A DNA stretch of 64,000 bases from NCBI RefSeq assembly GCF_000330505.1, contig NW_004440440.1:14434-78433 (forward strand), given 5' to 3'. The stretch comes from Entamoeba invadens IP1. Taxonomy: Eukaryota; Evosea; Mastigamoebida; Endamoebidae. A model generated the notes under the pieces. That model was given only the letters and a program-made list of their open reading frames with translations. It searched no databases and was not told where the DNA came from. Shown piece after piece: positions 1 through 10,051 of this stretch. Each line of letters begins with the position of its first letter. Position 1 is the first letter of the stretch. The translations under genes and the position numbers were made by a program.

Positions 1-973
1 GATAAAAAAGCATAATTATTTACTTAAAAAAAGGTAGATTAGGACACCATTCTCAACTACCAAAAACGGACAAAATCCACCCACAATTGATTTTTTTTAA
101 AAACATTTCCGAAAAAAAACAAATCTTAAATTTACTCGTTTTATTTCAATAATTTGGGAGATCAAATTCAAACAGACAAAACAATTAAAAAAGAAGAATC
201 ATTAAACTACTTGGCTTTTAGTTTGCTTTTAATGGAGTTTGTATTATTACATATTAAACTTAAACTAAAACAACTACAAAAATAATATTTTTTTTATTGA
301 TAATTAAAACTGATTTATTTAAAAATACATACAAAAACAAGACTGTTTGTATCTAAATAATAACTTTTTTTAGTGCAAAATATGATAAATAAAAGATATT
401 GTTTTTTTTAACAACAATTATATTTTTGTAAGTCTATTTTTATAATATAATTATAGATTTAAAAACCATTATTTATTTTAACATTATTTAGTTCAGTACA
501 ACTACCAAAATAACAATAATTTCAAAACTAATAAAAAAATTATATTTAGAAATTTGTTTTTTATTATATTTTTTTCTAATTGAACTATAAATAGTTGAAA
601 TAAATTGGTTTGTTAATCAAATTAATAGTTTTAGTTAATAATAAACTATAATTAAAAAATCTTATTGGACTTTGATTTTTTACTTTACTATATCACTTTT
701 TTTGAAAAAAAACAAATCCATTTCATTTAATGTCATATGATCAATTTTTGTGTGCGATTGTTGTGCCTTCGACAAAATAAATTTGTGTGTTAGTGAACAA
801 AAACACTTCTTAAACGCAAGCAAAATAAATTAGTTGAAGTATCGTATCCAAAAGCTACACTTAATCAAGGGATATGTCAGGAGCTGTAAGGATGAAATGA
901 TATTATGATGAATAACATTTTCAAGACAATAATTGAGGTTTAACAAAATAAATAATGTATAACTAAAAAAACA
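1..973. other. AT-rich intergenic region upstream of the importin gene
   Basis: I see no supportable gene here; reading frames are short and the base composition is homopolymer-rich A and T. The last 65 bases form the promoter and leader of the importin alpha-like gene, including a sense-oriented ATAACATTTT at 912-921. Confidence 0.6.
912..921 (+). promoter_or_regulatory. ATAACATTTT motif upstream of importin alpha-like gene
   Basis: A sense-oriented decamer 52 bases before the ATG at 974, the same as motifs before the actin-related, MRE11 and OST48 genes. Confidence 0.3.
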
Positions 974-2446
974 ATGAGCACATTGAGGTGGGACAGTAAG
1001 ACTGCATCGAAAAGAAGCCATTTACAGACACTTGATGTACTCAGACGGTCTCGTAGATCGGAGTTTTTGTCGAAGCGCCGCATAATCGAAACACCCAAAG
1101 AAACAAGAAAACAAAAAGTGTACCCTTTAACATTTGAGGAGGAGATCTCTTCTGCCATTCGTCGGCCAATAGACGAACTCAATGACCTTGTGCATGCCTT
1201 TAAAGTGTCGGGTTGTGACGACGAAAAGCTTTTTAATGTTCTCATGAACACCAAAGCATTTCTAGAAAGGGACAACAACGGGTCTTCCATCCTTATTCGA
1301 CCTTCGGGATTATTAAACATGGTTGTAGTCCAGATCCTTAACACAGACGAAACAATTTCCTCTCTTTCTGCGGAGGTGTTGAGCATTTACGTTTGTTGTG
1401 GTACAACACACGGCCAAGAACTGATTGAAGAAAATATCGTCGAAGTCATAGTGCGCAAAATTGTTTCTCCCAGTGTGGCAGTCCGCCGCAACTTGATTCA
1501 TCTTCTCGCAAACTTAGCTGGCGAGTCTTCGGCAATCCGCGACAACTTGCTGAGCCAACAGATTTCCTCACTTATTTTAAACCTAAGTCAAGCGTATATA
1601 ACGAACCCGGACATATTAAACGAATTGGGCTTTCTCGTTACCAATTTATGTAACAACGCTCCGTACGTCAAGATCGAGTTCATTACTCCTTTGTTTCCCT
1701 TCATCAAAATGATGTTGCGGTCGATTGTTGTCTCGCTTTGTGTCGATGGCATTTGGTCTGTCGACTTTTTGGCACAAAACCCCGAAAACATCGGGACTCT
1801 TTGCTCCAACGGATTTTTGGACGAACTGATTTCTTTCCTAGAATCAGCCCGATATGAATGTGTCGTTCCGGCAATTGTCTCAATCTCCACATTTATGACA
1901 GGCGATGACAATTTGTTGATGTTAATACAGAGCAAAGGCGTTCTTGACAAAATCACTCATCTATTCAAATCAGACGAGATTGAAAAACGCCAGAAAGAAA
2001 ACCTCTTTTTGTTTCTCGTCGATTTCATCCGAATTCCCACACAACCCGTTGTATCAAAAGTCATCGTTTCATTTATTCCGGCCGCAATCACCGCCGTTTT
2101 AGAGGAAACCCCACAGTACCAAATTCGCCCTGCTTACCTCATCAGTGAAGTTGTCCAAAAGTCAGAAGCTCAAAATCTCATCTCGATATTAAATCTGGAA
2201 AATATTTTTGATGCATTCAAGGGGATGCTTCAAATAGATGATCAGGGACTGATGGAGTCTGTTTTAGAGATGGTCTTGTACCTCCTCAAGTTTGAATGTT
2301 ACTCCGAGAGAAGATATGGTATTTTCGATAAATTTAATGAAATAGATTTGGCATCTGCACTTGAAGCGATCTCATTGGGCAAATTAAGTACAGAGATGAT
2401 AAGGTCTCTTAATACGCTTCAGGGAATCTGTAGAACTCTTGAATAG
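974..2446 (+). CDS. Importin subunit alpha-like armadillo-repeat protein
   Basis: Intronless 490-residue protein. Residues about 8-45 are basic, with clusters such as RRSRRSEFLSKRR, and resemble the importin-beta-binding (IBB) segment of importin alpha. The remainder is a run of hydrophobic paired helices typical of armadillo repeats (for example the stretch around LLNMVVVQILNTDETISSLS and VRRNLIHLLANLAGES). Importin alpha binds nuclear localisation signals in its ARM groove and is carried through the pore by importin beta. The length is close to the usual 500-550 residues. The NLS-binding W..N pairs of canonical importins look poorly kept, so it may be a divergent paralogue. The ATG at 974 is the first in frame after an AT-rich leader. 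Confidence 0.8.
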   Translation: MSTLRWDSKTASKRSHLQTLDVLRRSRRSEFLSKRRIIETPKETRKQKVYPLTFEEEISSAIRRPIDELNDLVHAFKVSGCDDEKLFNVLMNTKAFLERDNNGSSILIRPSGLLNMVVVQILNTDETISSLSAEVLSIYVCCGTTHGQELIEENIVEVIVRKIVSPSVAVRRNLIHLLANLAGESSAIRDNLLSQQISSLILNLSQAYITNPDILNELGFLVTNLCNNAPYVKIEFITPLFPFIKMMLRSIVVSLCVDGIWSVDFLAQNPENIGTLCSNGFLDELISFLESARYECVVPAIVSISTFMTGDDNLLMLIQSKGVLDKITHLFKSDEIEKRQKENLFLFLVDFIRIPTQPVVSKVIVSFIPAAITAVLEETPQYQIRPAYLISEVVQKSEAQNLISILNLENIFDAFKGMLQIDDQGLMESVLEMVLYLLKFECYSERRYGIFDKFNEIDLASALEAISLGKLSTEMIRSLNTLQGICRTLE

Positions 2447-2583
2447 TAAATTTATTATATTTTATAGTTATTTATAGATACTAAAAATAATTATATTTAA
2501 ACTATTACATTTTATTATATCCAAACATGTGTATAATGGTTTAAGTATAGTTTTGTTATAGTAAGGGATAGTACACAACACAA
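2447..2583. other. Short AT-rich convergent spacer
   Basis: This is the 3' space between two convergent genes. It consists of A/T runs typical of Entamoeba 3' ends and holds no gene. Confidence 0.4.
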
Positions 2584-3768
2584 TTAGCCACATCTACGAT
2601 CGACGATGCCAATACCATTCTCCTCGTAATCCTTTTTTGTCACAAAGACCTTTGCGATAGCTTCTGTGTTTGCGATGATGGCACCTCCCCGCCATGCAGC
2701 GTATTTTTGTGAAGATATGGTATCACTTTTTATGACTTTGGGTTGGAGTGTTGGGAAATATTTAGTGAACGAATCAAGAATTTTTTCACTCACTCCTGGG
2801 AGCAGCGTCGTTCCACCAGCAAAAAGAAGCTTTTCTGAAACTTTATTGATCACATCATAATCACATTTCATCATCGTTTTTAGTGTTAAATTGTCAAGAC
2901 CAATATTGTCCTCCTCAGGCTTTTTGTTAAAACTGTATTAATACTTATAGTTTATGGTATTATAAATAATAGTTTTTAGTATTTGGACAATTCAATGGAT
3001 TGTTGTATTAAAAACAATAGTTTGATTTTATCATAAAATATAAATTTGAAAATCATTAAAATAAACAGGAAAAAGAGAAAAACAAACAGTGGCTGGGAAT
3101 AGTAAATTTTTACTATATGAATCTATATCAAACCCATTGAACGACTTTGGCGCGAGTTTGAGTTGTTCAAAAAATTGTTGTATCTCGAGATTACGGAATG
3201 ACGATGATGAGTTTTGTTGTAAAGGCGGAACGAGAGCACTGAAATCGGATGAAATCCGCTCTGTTATTCGCTTTGTAATGAAGTCACCAGCAACAGAAGT
3301 CTCGGTAGTTGGGTGTTCCAGCCCATAGCCAGAAAACACAACAGAACACCGAGACGACGTGTAGCCACTCTCGATGACCAAGGCATTCAATTGGTTGTAC
3401 GAAAGAGCGACCAAGACTGGAGAAGACGCAGAGTATATATTTTGTATGTTATACTTCTCGTAAAACATCTCGTACGCCTCATTCCCCATCACACGTGTGT
3501 GGTCATTGGATTTCACCCATATCAATGACTTTGAACTAAATAACCCCATCACTTCGTCCATAACAGCCTCAAAACACGGTTTGTTTGTGGTGCGATTCGA
3601 AAGGCAACTTTCGTACTCGTAGGCACACTGATTTTTGTTTAAAAATTTGACGTGCGTATATCCCGACTCATTCTTCATACAGTACGACGAAAACCGAAGG
3701 GAGGGAAGTGCCTCCGTGTTGAGGCCCGCCTTGATTTCGCGTGCTCCAACATCCAAAATTATTGTCAT
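2584..3768 (-). CDS. Divergent actin-related protein (two exons)
   Basis: Exon 1 is 3088-3768, starting at an in-frame ATG giving MTIILDVGAREIKAGLN, which matches the first phosphate loop of the actin fold. Exon 2 encodes LLFAGGTTLLPGV, the actin adenosine-binding loop, followed by a typical C-terminal helix region (YAAWRGGAIIA) and ends RRCG. The donor GTTTGT lies directly after codon ACT at 3088. The only in-frame AG is an AAG ending at 2920, so exon 2 is probably 2584-2919, giving about 338 residues against 375 for actin. Sequence between the two ATP loops is very divergent, so it is not conventional actin and cannot be assigned to a numbered Arp class. An upstream ATG at 3822 is in frame but adds residues before the loop. 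Confidence 0.7.
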
Positions 3769-4164
3769 AGTTTTGTTTTGCAGATTATATAAAAAATGAT
3801 AAAATGTTATTTGGATCGCCATTCAAATTGTTATTCACATGCACAAAAACTCATGTTGCGATTTGTCCCCACGTGGAACCCTAAAAATCGACACCAAATT
3901 TTTTCAAAAAGTAGTAATGGGACTAATGACAATTGATAGTCTAAAAAGATTTGAAAAACAGATGAAATGACCAAAAATGAATTATCGAAAAATACACACA
4001 GACTTTAATTTTTTTTTTAATTTGTTTGACCTCCACAAAGTGACCCAAAAGTCCTGAAATAACAAGAAAAAAACACTCGAAATAATCATTAAAAAACACG
4101 ATTCATTTTGTATATGAGAGTAGTATTAAAGATATAAGAAGAACCCTCACATCTCCATTTTAGA
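3769..4164. other. Divergent promoter region between the actin-related and GlyRS genes
   Basis: This 396-base stretch separates two divergent genes. An AAAATGTTAT at 3801-3810 reads ATAACATTTT in the direction of the actin-related gene, about 32 bases before its start. I see no gene here. Confidence 0.4.
3801..3810 (-). promoter_or_regulatory. ATAACATTTT motif upstream of actin-related gene
   Basis: Sense-oriented on the minus strand, 32 bases before the ATG at 3768. Confidence 0.3.
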
Positions 4165-6057
4165 ATGCAACGTCCAGCAGAGCAATATACCAAAGAAAAG
4201 CTTTTGATCAAGAAGAAGAAACTTGACGATGTTCTTAAACAGAGAAACATTGTTGTCCAGGCCTACGAGATATACGGTGGTATTGCTGGGTTGTACGACA
4301 TGGGACCATTGGGATGTGCTTTGAAGCAGAACATCCTCCAGTTCTGGAGAAAACACTTCACGACGTATGAGAACCTCTTTGAAGTTGAGGGACCAATTTT
4401 AACTCCGAAATGTGTTTTGGAAGCTTCTGGCCACACTGCCAAATTTTCAGATTACATGGTGAAAGATATGAAGAATGGGTGTTGCTACAGAGCCGACCAC
4501 ATTTTGAAGACTTTCTACGAAAAGCAAATGGAAGACCCAAAGACCAGTGAGCAAGAAAAAGAACATCTTGAAGCTCAAATGAAAGTGATTGACAATTTGT
4601 CAAAGGAAGAGTTAGGAGCGGCAATTAAGAACAACGGCATCAAAGCGCCAGACAGTGGAAATGACTTGTCTGACCCCGTCCCATTCAACTTGATGTTTGC
4701 AACTGACATTGGACCCGTCGGTGATTTAAAGGCGTTTTTGAGACCAGAGACTGCACAAGGGATCTTCACGATGTTCAAGAGAAATTTGGAGTATAATGGC
4801 GGGAAAGTCCCATTTGGTGTCACACAAATAGGAAATGTCTTCAGAAACGAAATTGCGCCAAGAAACGGCCTTTTGAGAGTCAGAGAATTCACTTTGGCTG
4901 AAATCGAATACTTCGTCTTGCCCGACAAGAAGACGCACAAGAACTTTGCCGATGTCGAGAACTTGAATGTCCAATTATACCCAAGAGAGTTACAACTTGC
5001 TGATAAAGAGGCTGAACTGATGACATTGAAACAAGCCGTTGCTGATAACGTTATCAACTCGCAATTGTTGGCTTATTTCATGGGAAGGACTTACAAATTC
5101 TTGACTGAGCTTGGGATTCCGGGCGAGCACATTCGATTCAGACAACACTTGAAGACAGAAATGGCGCACTATGCCAAAGATTGTTGGGATGCTGAGATTC
5201 GAATGTCATATGGATGGGTTGAGTGTGTTGGGCATGCTGATAGAGGGGACTACGATCTTTCCAACCACGCGAGATGTTCCAAAGTCGATCAGAGCGTTTA
5301 CATCACCTTCGATGAGCCAAAAGAAGTCTGCGAAGTCACCATCACATTCAACAAAGGTGCTCTTGGAAAGAAGTACAGAAAAGATTCTCAGAAATTGTTT
5401 GCGTATGTCGAGAAGTTGAATGAAACCGAGAAAGAGGCTATTATGAAGGAGTTTGAAGCAAATGGAGTGTGGAAGATTACTGTCGAAAACATCAATTTCG
5501 AGTTGAAGAAGGAAGACATGAAAATCACATCAGGGATGAAGAAGGTCCATGGCGAATCTATCATCCCACACGTCATCGAACCTTCATTTGGTATTGGAAG
5601 AGTTTTGACGGGTGTTTTGGAGCACTGTTTCTGGTTAAGAGAAGGCGACGAGAACAGAAGTGTCTTGTCCGTCCCAGCTGCTATCGCTCCAGTCAAACTT
5701 GGCATTTTCCCATTGCTCACTAAGCCAGAATTCACTTCTAAAGTCAGTGAAATAGAAGGCGTTTGCCAGAGAGGCTTTGTTTCTTTCAAATCGAACACTA
5801 CAGCAGTTGCTATTGGAAAGAAATACTCACAAGCGGATGAGGCTGGTATTCCATTTGCTATCACTGTCGATCACAAGACTCTTTCCGAAAATACAGTCAC
5901 CTTACGTGACAGAGACACTATGAAACAAGTCAGAGTCCCAGAGGATAAAATTGTCGAGTTGGTCACTGCGTTGTCGCAATTCCACTCCATTCTCAAATTC
6001 GAAGACTTACTCAAGACTTACCCAGTCGAGGAAGTAAAAGAAGTCAAGGAGAATTAA
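4165..6057 (+). CDS. GRS1: Glycyl-tRNA synthetase (eukaryotic type, class II)
   Basis: This 630-residue enzyme charges tRNA-Gly with glycine. Class II signatures are clear: EASGH near residue 88, motif 2 FRNEIAPRNGLLRVREF at about 228-244, motif 3 PSFGIGRVL near 472-481, and a C-terminal anticodon-binding domain (about 500-610, starting PVKLGIFPLL). The N-terminal segment KKLDDVLKQRNIVVQAYEIYGGIAGLYDMGPLG matches eukaryotic and archaeal alpha2-type GlyRS, not the bacterial alpha/beta enzyme. Length is normal for the cytosolic form and no organelle-targeting extension is present, as expected in an organism lacking mitochondrial translation. The gene is intronless. Confidence 0.97.
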   Translation: MQRPAEQYTKEKLLIKKKKLDDVLKQRNIVVQAYEIYGGIAGLYDMGPLGCALKQNILQFWRKHFTTYENLFEVEGPILTPKCVLEASGHTAKFSDYMVKDMKNGCCYRADHILKTFYEKQMEDPKTSEQEKEHLEAQMKVIDNLSKEELGAAIKNNGIKAPDSGNDLSDPVPFNLMFATDIGPVGDLKAFLRPETAQGIFTMFKRNLEYNGGKVPFGVTQIGNVFRNEIAPRNGLLRVREFTLAEIEYFVLPDKKTHKNFADVENLNVQLYPRELQLADKEAELMTLKQAVADNVINSQLLAYFMGRTYKFLTELGIPGEHIRFRQHLKTEMAHYAKDCWDAEIRMSYGWVECVGHADRGDYDLSNHARCSKVDQSVYITFDEPKEVCEVTITFNKGALGKKYRKDSQKLFAYVEKLNETEKEAIMKEFEANGVWKITVENINFELKKEDMKITSGMKKVHGESIIPHVIEPSFGIGRVLTGVLEHCFWLREGDENRSVLSVPAAIAPVKLGIFPLLTKPEFTSKVSEIEGVCQRGFVSFKSNTTAVAIGKKYSQADEAGIPFAITVDHKTLSENTVTLRDRDTMKQVRVPEDKIVELVTALSQFHSILKFEDLLKTYPVEEVKEVKEN

Positions 6058-6270
6058 AGTCGTAATTCAGTTTGAAATTTCTCTTCTTTTGGTTTGAGTA
6101 AGTATATTATACTATAATTATAGTATAAATGATATATTAAAAATATAGTAGTAAAATATTATAATTGAACTCAATTCTCAATTGGTTAAGTGAATTAACA
6201 ACCAAACTATCTCATCAAACAAGTAGTGAATAATACAATTACTATGAAAATATGGTAAATAGTTGTTGTG

Positions 6271-6753
6271 TCACAAAGTGTTTGTATCATCCATTCCTAT
6301 GTCTTTGACTACCTTCTTTGGTATGAATACAGGCATGAACTGGATTGGTGATCTGTTGTTGTCAATGGATGAGTTGAGGTTAAGTGAGAGCAAGAAAGGA
6401 GATGTTATAGAAGAGAATGTGAGTGGGGACACGTTAGTGTTAGACACGTCCCACTTGTCGAAGACATGATAGTATCTATGACTTGTATCTAATGAGTACG
6501 ATCTTGGAGTTGTCAAGTGTTCCGTTCGAATGATCGAACTTCCTTCGACAACAGAATATGACCAACGAAGTGTTCGTGGTCGAAGTAAAGTGACTGCCCC
6601 CTTCCAAATGTGATTTGGTGTCCACGTGAGTTTCTTGCAAGTGTAGTCGTCCAAACTGACATAAACTTCTTCTCCATACGTCGTGACGTAATTAATAGAA
6701 AATGAGATTGTGATCAACCCTTCACTCGTTGGGTGCTCCAGAGTTTTGGACAT
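6271..6753 (-). CDS. CBM20-like (starch-binding fold) protein
   Basis: The 160-residue protein shows a CBM20-like pattern: ITISFSINYVTTYGEEVYVS, then KKLTWTPNHIWKGAVTL, then a strand with SVVEGSSIIR, and YYHVFDKWDVS. Such proteins bind alpha-glucans such as glycogen and occur as a family in Entamoeba. The usual stretch with GNIPELGNW between the first two strands is absent, so the domain is shortened. The C-terminal 60 residues are serine- and asparagine-rich. The frame opens upstream with GTG at 6774; the first ATG is at 6753 and I take that. A short 5' exon cannot be excluded. Confidence 0.6.
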   Translation of the reverse strand: MSKTLEHPTSEGLITISFSINYVTTYGEEVYVSLDDYTCKKLTWTPNHIWKGAVTLLRPRTLRWSYSVVEGSSIIRTEHLTTPRSYSLDTSHRYYHVFDKWDVSNTNVSPLTFSSITSPFLLSLNLNSSIDNNRSPIQFMPVFIPKKVVKDIGMDDTNTL

Positions 6754-7230
6754 GCACTGCTTTTCAAATTCCACTGACTATCTTTCTGACTTTTTTTCTA
6801 CTGTTTTCCCTCCAAAAATCCCGAGCCGACTGAATGTTTTTTGTGGTTTCATTTCTATTTTCTTTTTTTATTGGTGTTCTATTTCGGGGTTTTTGTTTTT
6901 CCTCTCTCTAATTCCATTTATAATTCCATTTATAATTAAAATAACTATTTATCTAGTTCTTTTCTCCGACTTTTTCTGTTTTTTTTTGTTGTTTAAATTC
7001 TGCTTCGTTGAACTTTTTCTTTTTTCAAATAAATATGTTAGGTAAATATCCCGTCATTTCCATGAAAATTTATTCAATTTTTCTTCATTGAAAGAATTAC
7101 TTCACAAAACCTTGAAACGGGTGCAACAAGTCAAATTTTTTCTATTTGTGTTCTACTTATAGAAATAAATGAAAAAAATGCTTGCTAAAGAACTTTAAAA
7201 ATACCTCAAAATCAAACTCACATGTAACAC
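6754..7230. other. T-rich intergenic stretch
   Basis: Strongly pyrimidine-rich on the plus strand around 6780-7020. The 111-codon open frame at 6710-7045 is almost entirely Phe, Ile, Leu and Ser from T runs and overlaps the CBM20 gene, so I do not call it. I see nothing else here. Confidence 0.4.
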
Positions 7231-8147
7231 TTAGCCCCAACCTTCATCTTTCCACTTATCTCTCACGGTGTCGTTTGAGTCTCTTAGTGTTCTCCCAACA
7301 CCACTAAATGGCTTGAAAGTCTCTTCTGAATCAGATGACTCTTGTTTTTCGACTCTTTGTGGCGGCATGATAATGTCGTCATCTTCTTCGTCATCGTCCA
7401 AATCAATCAGTGAAGGCGCTTTTGCTTGTTGATTCTCGGGTAAACTGTTCCCATCAAAATCAACGGCAACATCCGTCTCGACTATACTTACTGCTCGTGT
7501 TGCGGGCTTACACTCGGCCACCTCCAATTCATACTCTTTACTATTAAATCCAATCGATATCACATCGCCCACTGTCATCGCCGAGTAATTCCGTAACTCC
7601 CTTTCCATCCTTATTGTCATTGTGTTACATACCAAATTCCATACAAACAAACACTACTTTGTAGTTCGGTATTTTGAAAAACTCAATCGACTTCGGTTTG
7701 AATCGAATGAATGACGCTTTGGGTAAAGCAACTGTTCTCAATTCAACATAGTCGCCCTCCCCTATTTTCAATCTTTGCATCATCCAAGGAGGCATATAAC
7801 ACTCCGCTTCCTTTGCTGTAAATTCAAGGACTCCGCAATGCGTGACATTTGTATTATCTCGGTATTTCTGTACCCAAAAGAGGAGGGGATACACAAGACT
7901 CATTCCAGCTATATATGAGTCTCCCATCATATTCAAAGTAATTCAACAGATAGAAACGAAGTAATAACAAGTTATTAATAGTACTACTATTATTATTTAA
8001 TAAAAGAAACAAACCCATCACTTGTAAAGTCGACGGTGGTAATAGCACCTTTCCAGAGTCATTCAAATTGGTTTTGCCACATCCACTCTTTTCAAAAGAG
8101 TATGCTCTGTACGTCTGCCTAAACGTGTCCACTCGTTGAGCGAACAT
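7231..8147 (-). CDS. UFD1: UFD1, ubiquitin-fusion degradation protein (three exons)
   Basis: UFD1 is the ubiquitin-binding adaptor that works with NPL4 and CDC48/p97 to extract ubiquitylated substrates. Exons are 8015-8147, 7653-7908 and 7231-7609. They join in frame to 255 residues. Across the joints the protein reads PPSTLQVMAGMSLVYPLLF and IPNYKVVMERELRNYS, which align without gaps to UFD1 of other eukaryotes. Intron 1 (7909-8014) is GTTTGT...TAG; intron 2 (7610-7652, only 43 bases) is GTTTGT...AAG. Typical UFD1 double-psi barrel segments follow (MPPWMMQRL, SFIRFKPKSIEFF, VAVDFD). The C-terminal 80 residues are acidic and probably hold the CDC48/NPL4-contacting tail. Confidence 0.92.
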
Positions 8148-8266
8148 AAAACTGTATTATTCAGTTCTATACTTGATAGTATAATTCAAAGAGAGTCCAA
8201 ACTATAACCCATACAAGAAAACATTACTTAAGTCTTATTCAGATTTTGTTATCTCTTTCCTCCTCT

Positions 8267-10051
8267 TTAAAATTCGTCATCCGCCTTCAATAAACTCAGT
8301 AACTTTTTCTTATTCACTTTTTTCTTAGTTTTTTTCTTTTTCACTGTTTTCACTTCTTCTTCCTCGTCATTGTCATCAACTTCTTCTTCACTTTCAACAT
8401 CACCACCCATCACCGCTTTTTTAGTTTTCTTTGTCTTCTTTGCAGTCTTCTTCCTCTTTTTAGGGTTCTCCTCTTTCCTCTTAAGTATCTCGTCACGCTT
8501 GTCATTGAGATCGTCTTCATTTATGGCTCTCTCACGGACCTTCCGCATCCCTTCTGACATCACATCGACCATTTTCTTGTCCCTTCCGTTCACTGCAACA
8601 TCTGTCAAAGATTCCTCTACTGCTTTTTCTAGACAATAATTGACAAGCACTTCAAGTGGCCTCGCTTTGGTCTTTTCTTCATATTCCCCATTCCCGATGC
8701 TCTCGATGATTTTTTCGATCTCGATGATGGGCATCGACTGAATTTTATTCTTCTCGAACTCCTTATGCATGTACGTCTCTATTTCAATCGCCTTCCTCCG
8801 CGCTGCTATTTCGCTGTTTTCCTCTTCTTCATAGTCACTGTCTTCCGACATTTGTGAGTCATCGCTCACTGCAGTTTTCCTCTTTTTCTCTCTTTTGATT
8901 GCTTTCTTCTTCATCTTGACGCAGTCTCCTTTGTTCAACAACGGTTTATCAAAGAGAACTGCTATTTCTCTTGCATTCACTGTACATTCAAGACATGTGT
9001 ATTCAAACACTATTCTCGCCATTGGCGCCATTTCTGGGTGTGTATTATTTGCTTCAATAAAGTCGAAGAACTCTTGTGTTGTGTCTTTGATGTATTGTGT
9101 CACTGCGCTCAGGTTGTTCGACCCTTCGAGTTCAGTTGGTATTTGTTCGACTTTATAAAACACTTGTCTGACATTTCTCAGTGCGATTCTTTCAACATTG
9201 TAATCGCTCCCTTCAACTTGTAACACCGCTATGAATTTTTCATAAGACTCAAACTCACAGATCGAAAGAGGAAAGCTCGATCCGGGTTGAATGGACCATG
9301 GTTTGCCTGTAGCGACCTGACACATATGTTCATGGCCAAATACGACAAAGTCGAAATATCCTTTGAAAAGTTCCTCCGGTACTATCTTGAGTGAGTCGTG
9401 TAAGACTCTATCTTGATGGACTAACAGCACTTTGAAGACGTTCTCTGATTCATCGAGCTGTTCGATGTGGACTCTTTGTGATGACCATATCTTATTCATT
9501 TCTTCCCCCTTCTTATAACTCATTCCATAAAGTGCAATCTTTGTGTCACCTTTTACAAAAATGATTGGCTCGAGTCTCAAAAATTTTTCATTTAACTCGG
9601 TGATTGTGTGTTTATCATCTCTTCCTATAAAATTGACTAACCCCGCAGTTTGTAATATGTCAAGACCAGCAATTAATTCGGTCCCACTCGGCTCGTCGTG
9701 GTTGCCATGAATGATATACATAGGATATTTAATACCACGAGAGTCATCAAACGAGATGTCTTTGTATTCCATATCGCTGAGACTTCCAACTTGATATGTG
9801 TTTTTCGGAATCCCTGTTAAATACTTCCTTAGTAATGCCATGGTCCTTGTTAGACATACTTTAGTTGGGTTCTTCGTGTCAAATAAGTCTCCAGAATGGA
9901 TTATAAAATCTACATCTTGGTCACGTGCAGTGGAGAGAATCTCCTCAAAAGCTTTGTAACAGTCATCTCGACGACTTTCAGATTTCTCAAGTGCACCTAA
10001 ATGAGTGTCCGTGCAAATAAGAATTTTGAACAAACCAATTCGGGTCGCCAT
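8267..10051 (-). CDS. MRE11: MRE11, double-strand-break repair nuclease
   Basis: The 594-residue protein is the nuclease of the MRE11-RAD50 complex, which processes DNA double-strand breaks. The calcineurin-like metal-binding motifs are present: TDTHLG (14-19), SGDLFD (53-58), GNHDE (116-120) and GHEH near 237. The DNA-binding cap follows, with VFEYTCLECTVNAREIA. The C-terminal 80 residues are lysine- and acid-rich low complexity, as in many eukaryotic MRE11 tails. The gene is intronless with the ATG at 10051. A 24-bp perfect palindrome built from two ATAACATTTT motifs lies 95 bases upstream. Confidence 0.96.
   Translation of the reverse strand: MATRIGLFKILICTDTHLGALEKSESRRDDCYKAFEEILSTARDQDVDFIIHSGDLFDTKNPTKVCLTRTMALLRKYLTGIPKNTYQVGSLSDMEYKDISFDDSRGIKYPMYIIHGNHDEPSGTELIAGLDILQTAGLVNFIGRDDKHTITELNEKFLRLEPIIFVKGDTKIALYGMSYKKGEEMNKIWSSQRVHIEQLDESENVFKVLLVHQDRVLHDSLKIVPEELFKGYFDFVVFGHEHMCQVATGKPWSIQPGSSFPLSICEFESYEKFIAVLQVEGSDYNVERIALRNVRQVFYKVEQIPTELEGSNNLSAVTQYIKDTTQEFFDFIEANNTHPEMAPMARIVFEYTCLECTVNAREIAVLFDKPLLNKGDCVKMKKKAIKREKKRKTAVSDDSQMSEDSDYEEEENSEIAARRKAIEIETYMHKEFEKNKIQSMPIIEIEKIIESIGNGEYEEKTKARPLEVLVNYCLEKAVEESLTDVAVNGRDKKMVDVMSEGMRKVRERAINEDDLNDKRDEILKRKEENPKKRKKTAKKTKKTKKAVMGGDVESEEEVDDNDEEEEVKTVKKKKTKKKVNKKKLLSLLKADDEF

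Noticed and set aside
6710..7045. 111-codon plus-strand frame
   Set aside because: Phe/Ile/Ser-rich product of T runs, overlapping the CBM20 gene.
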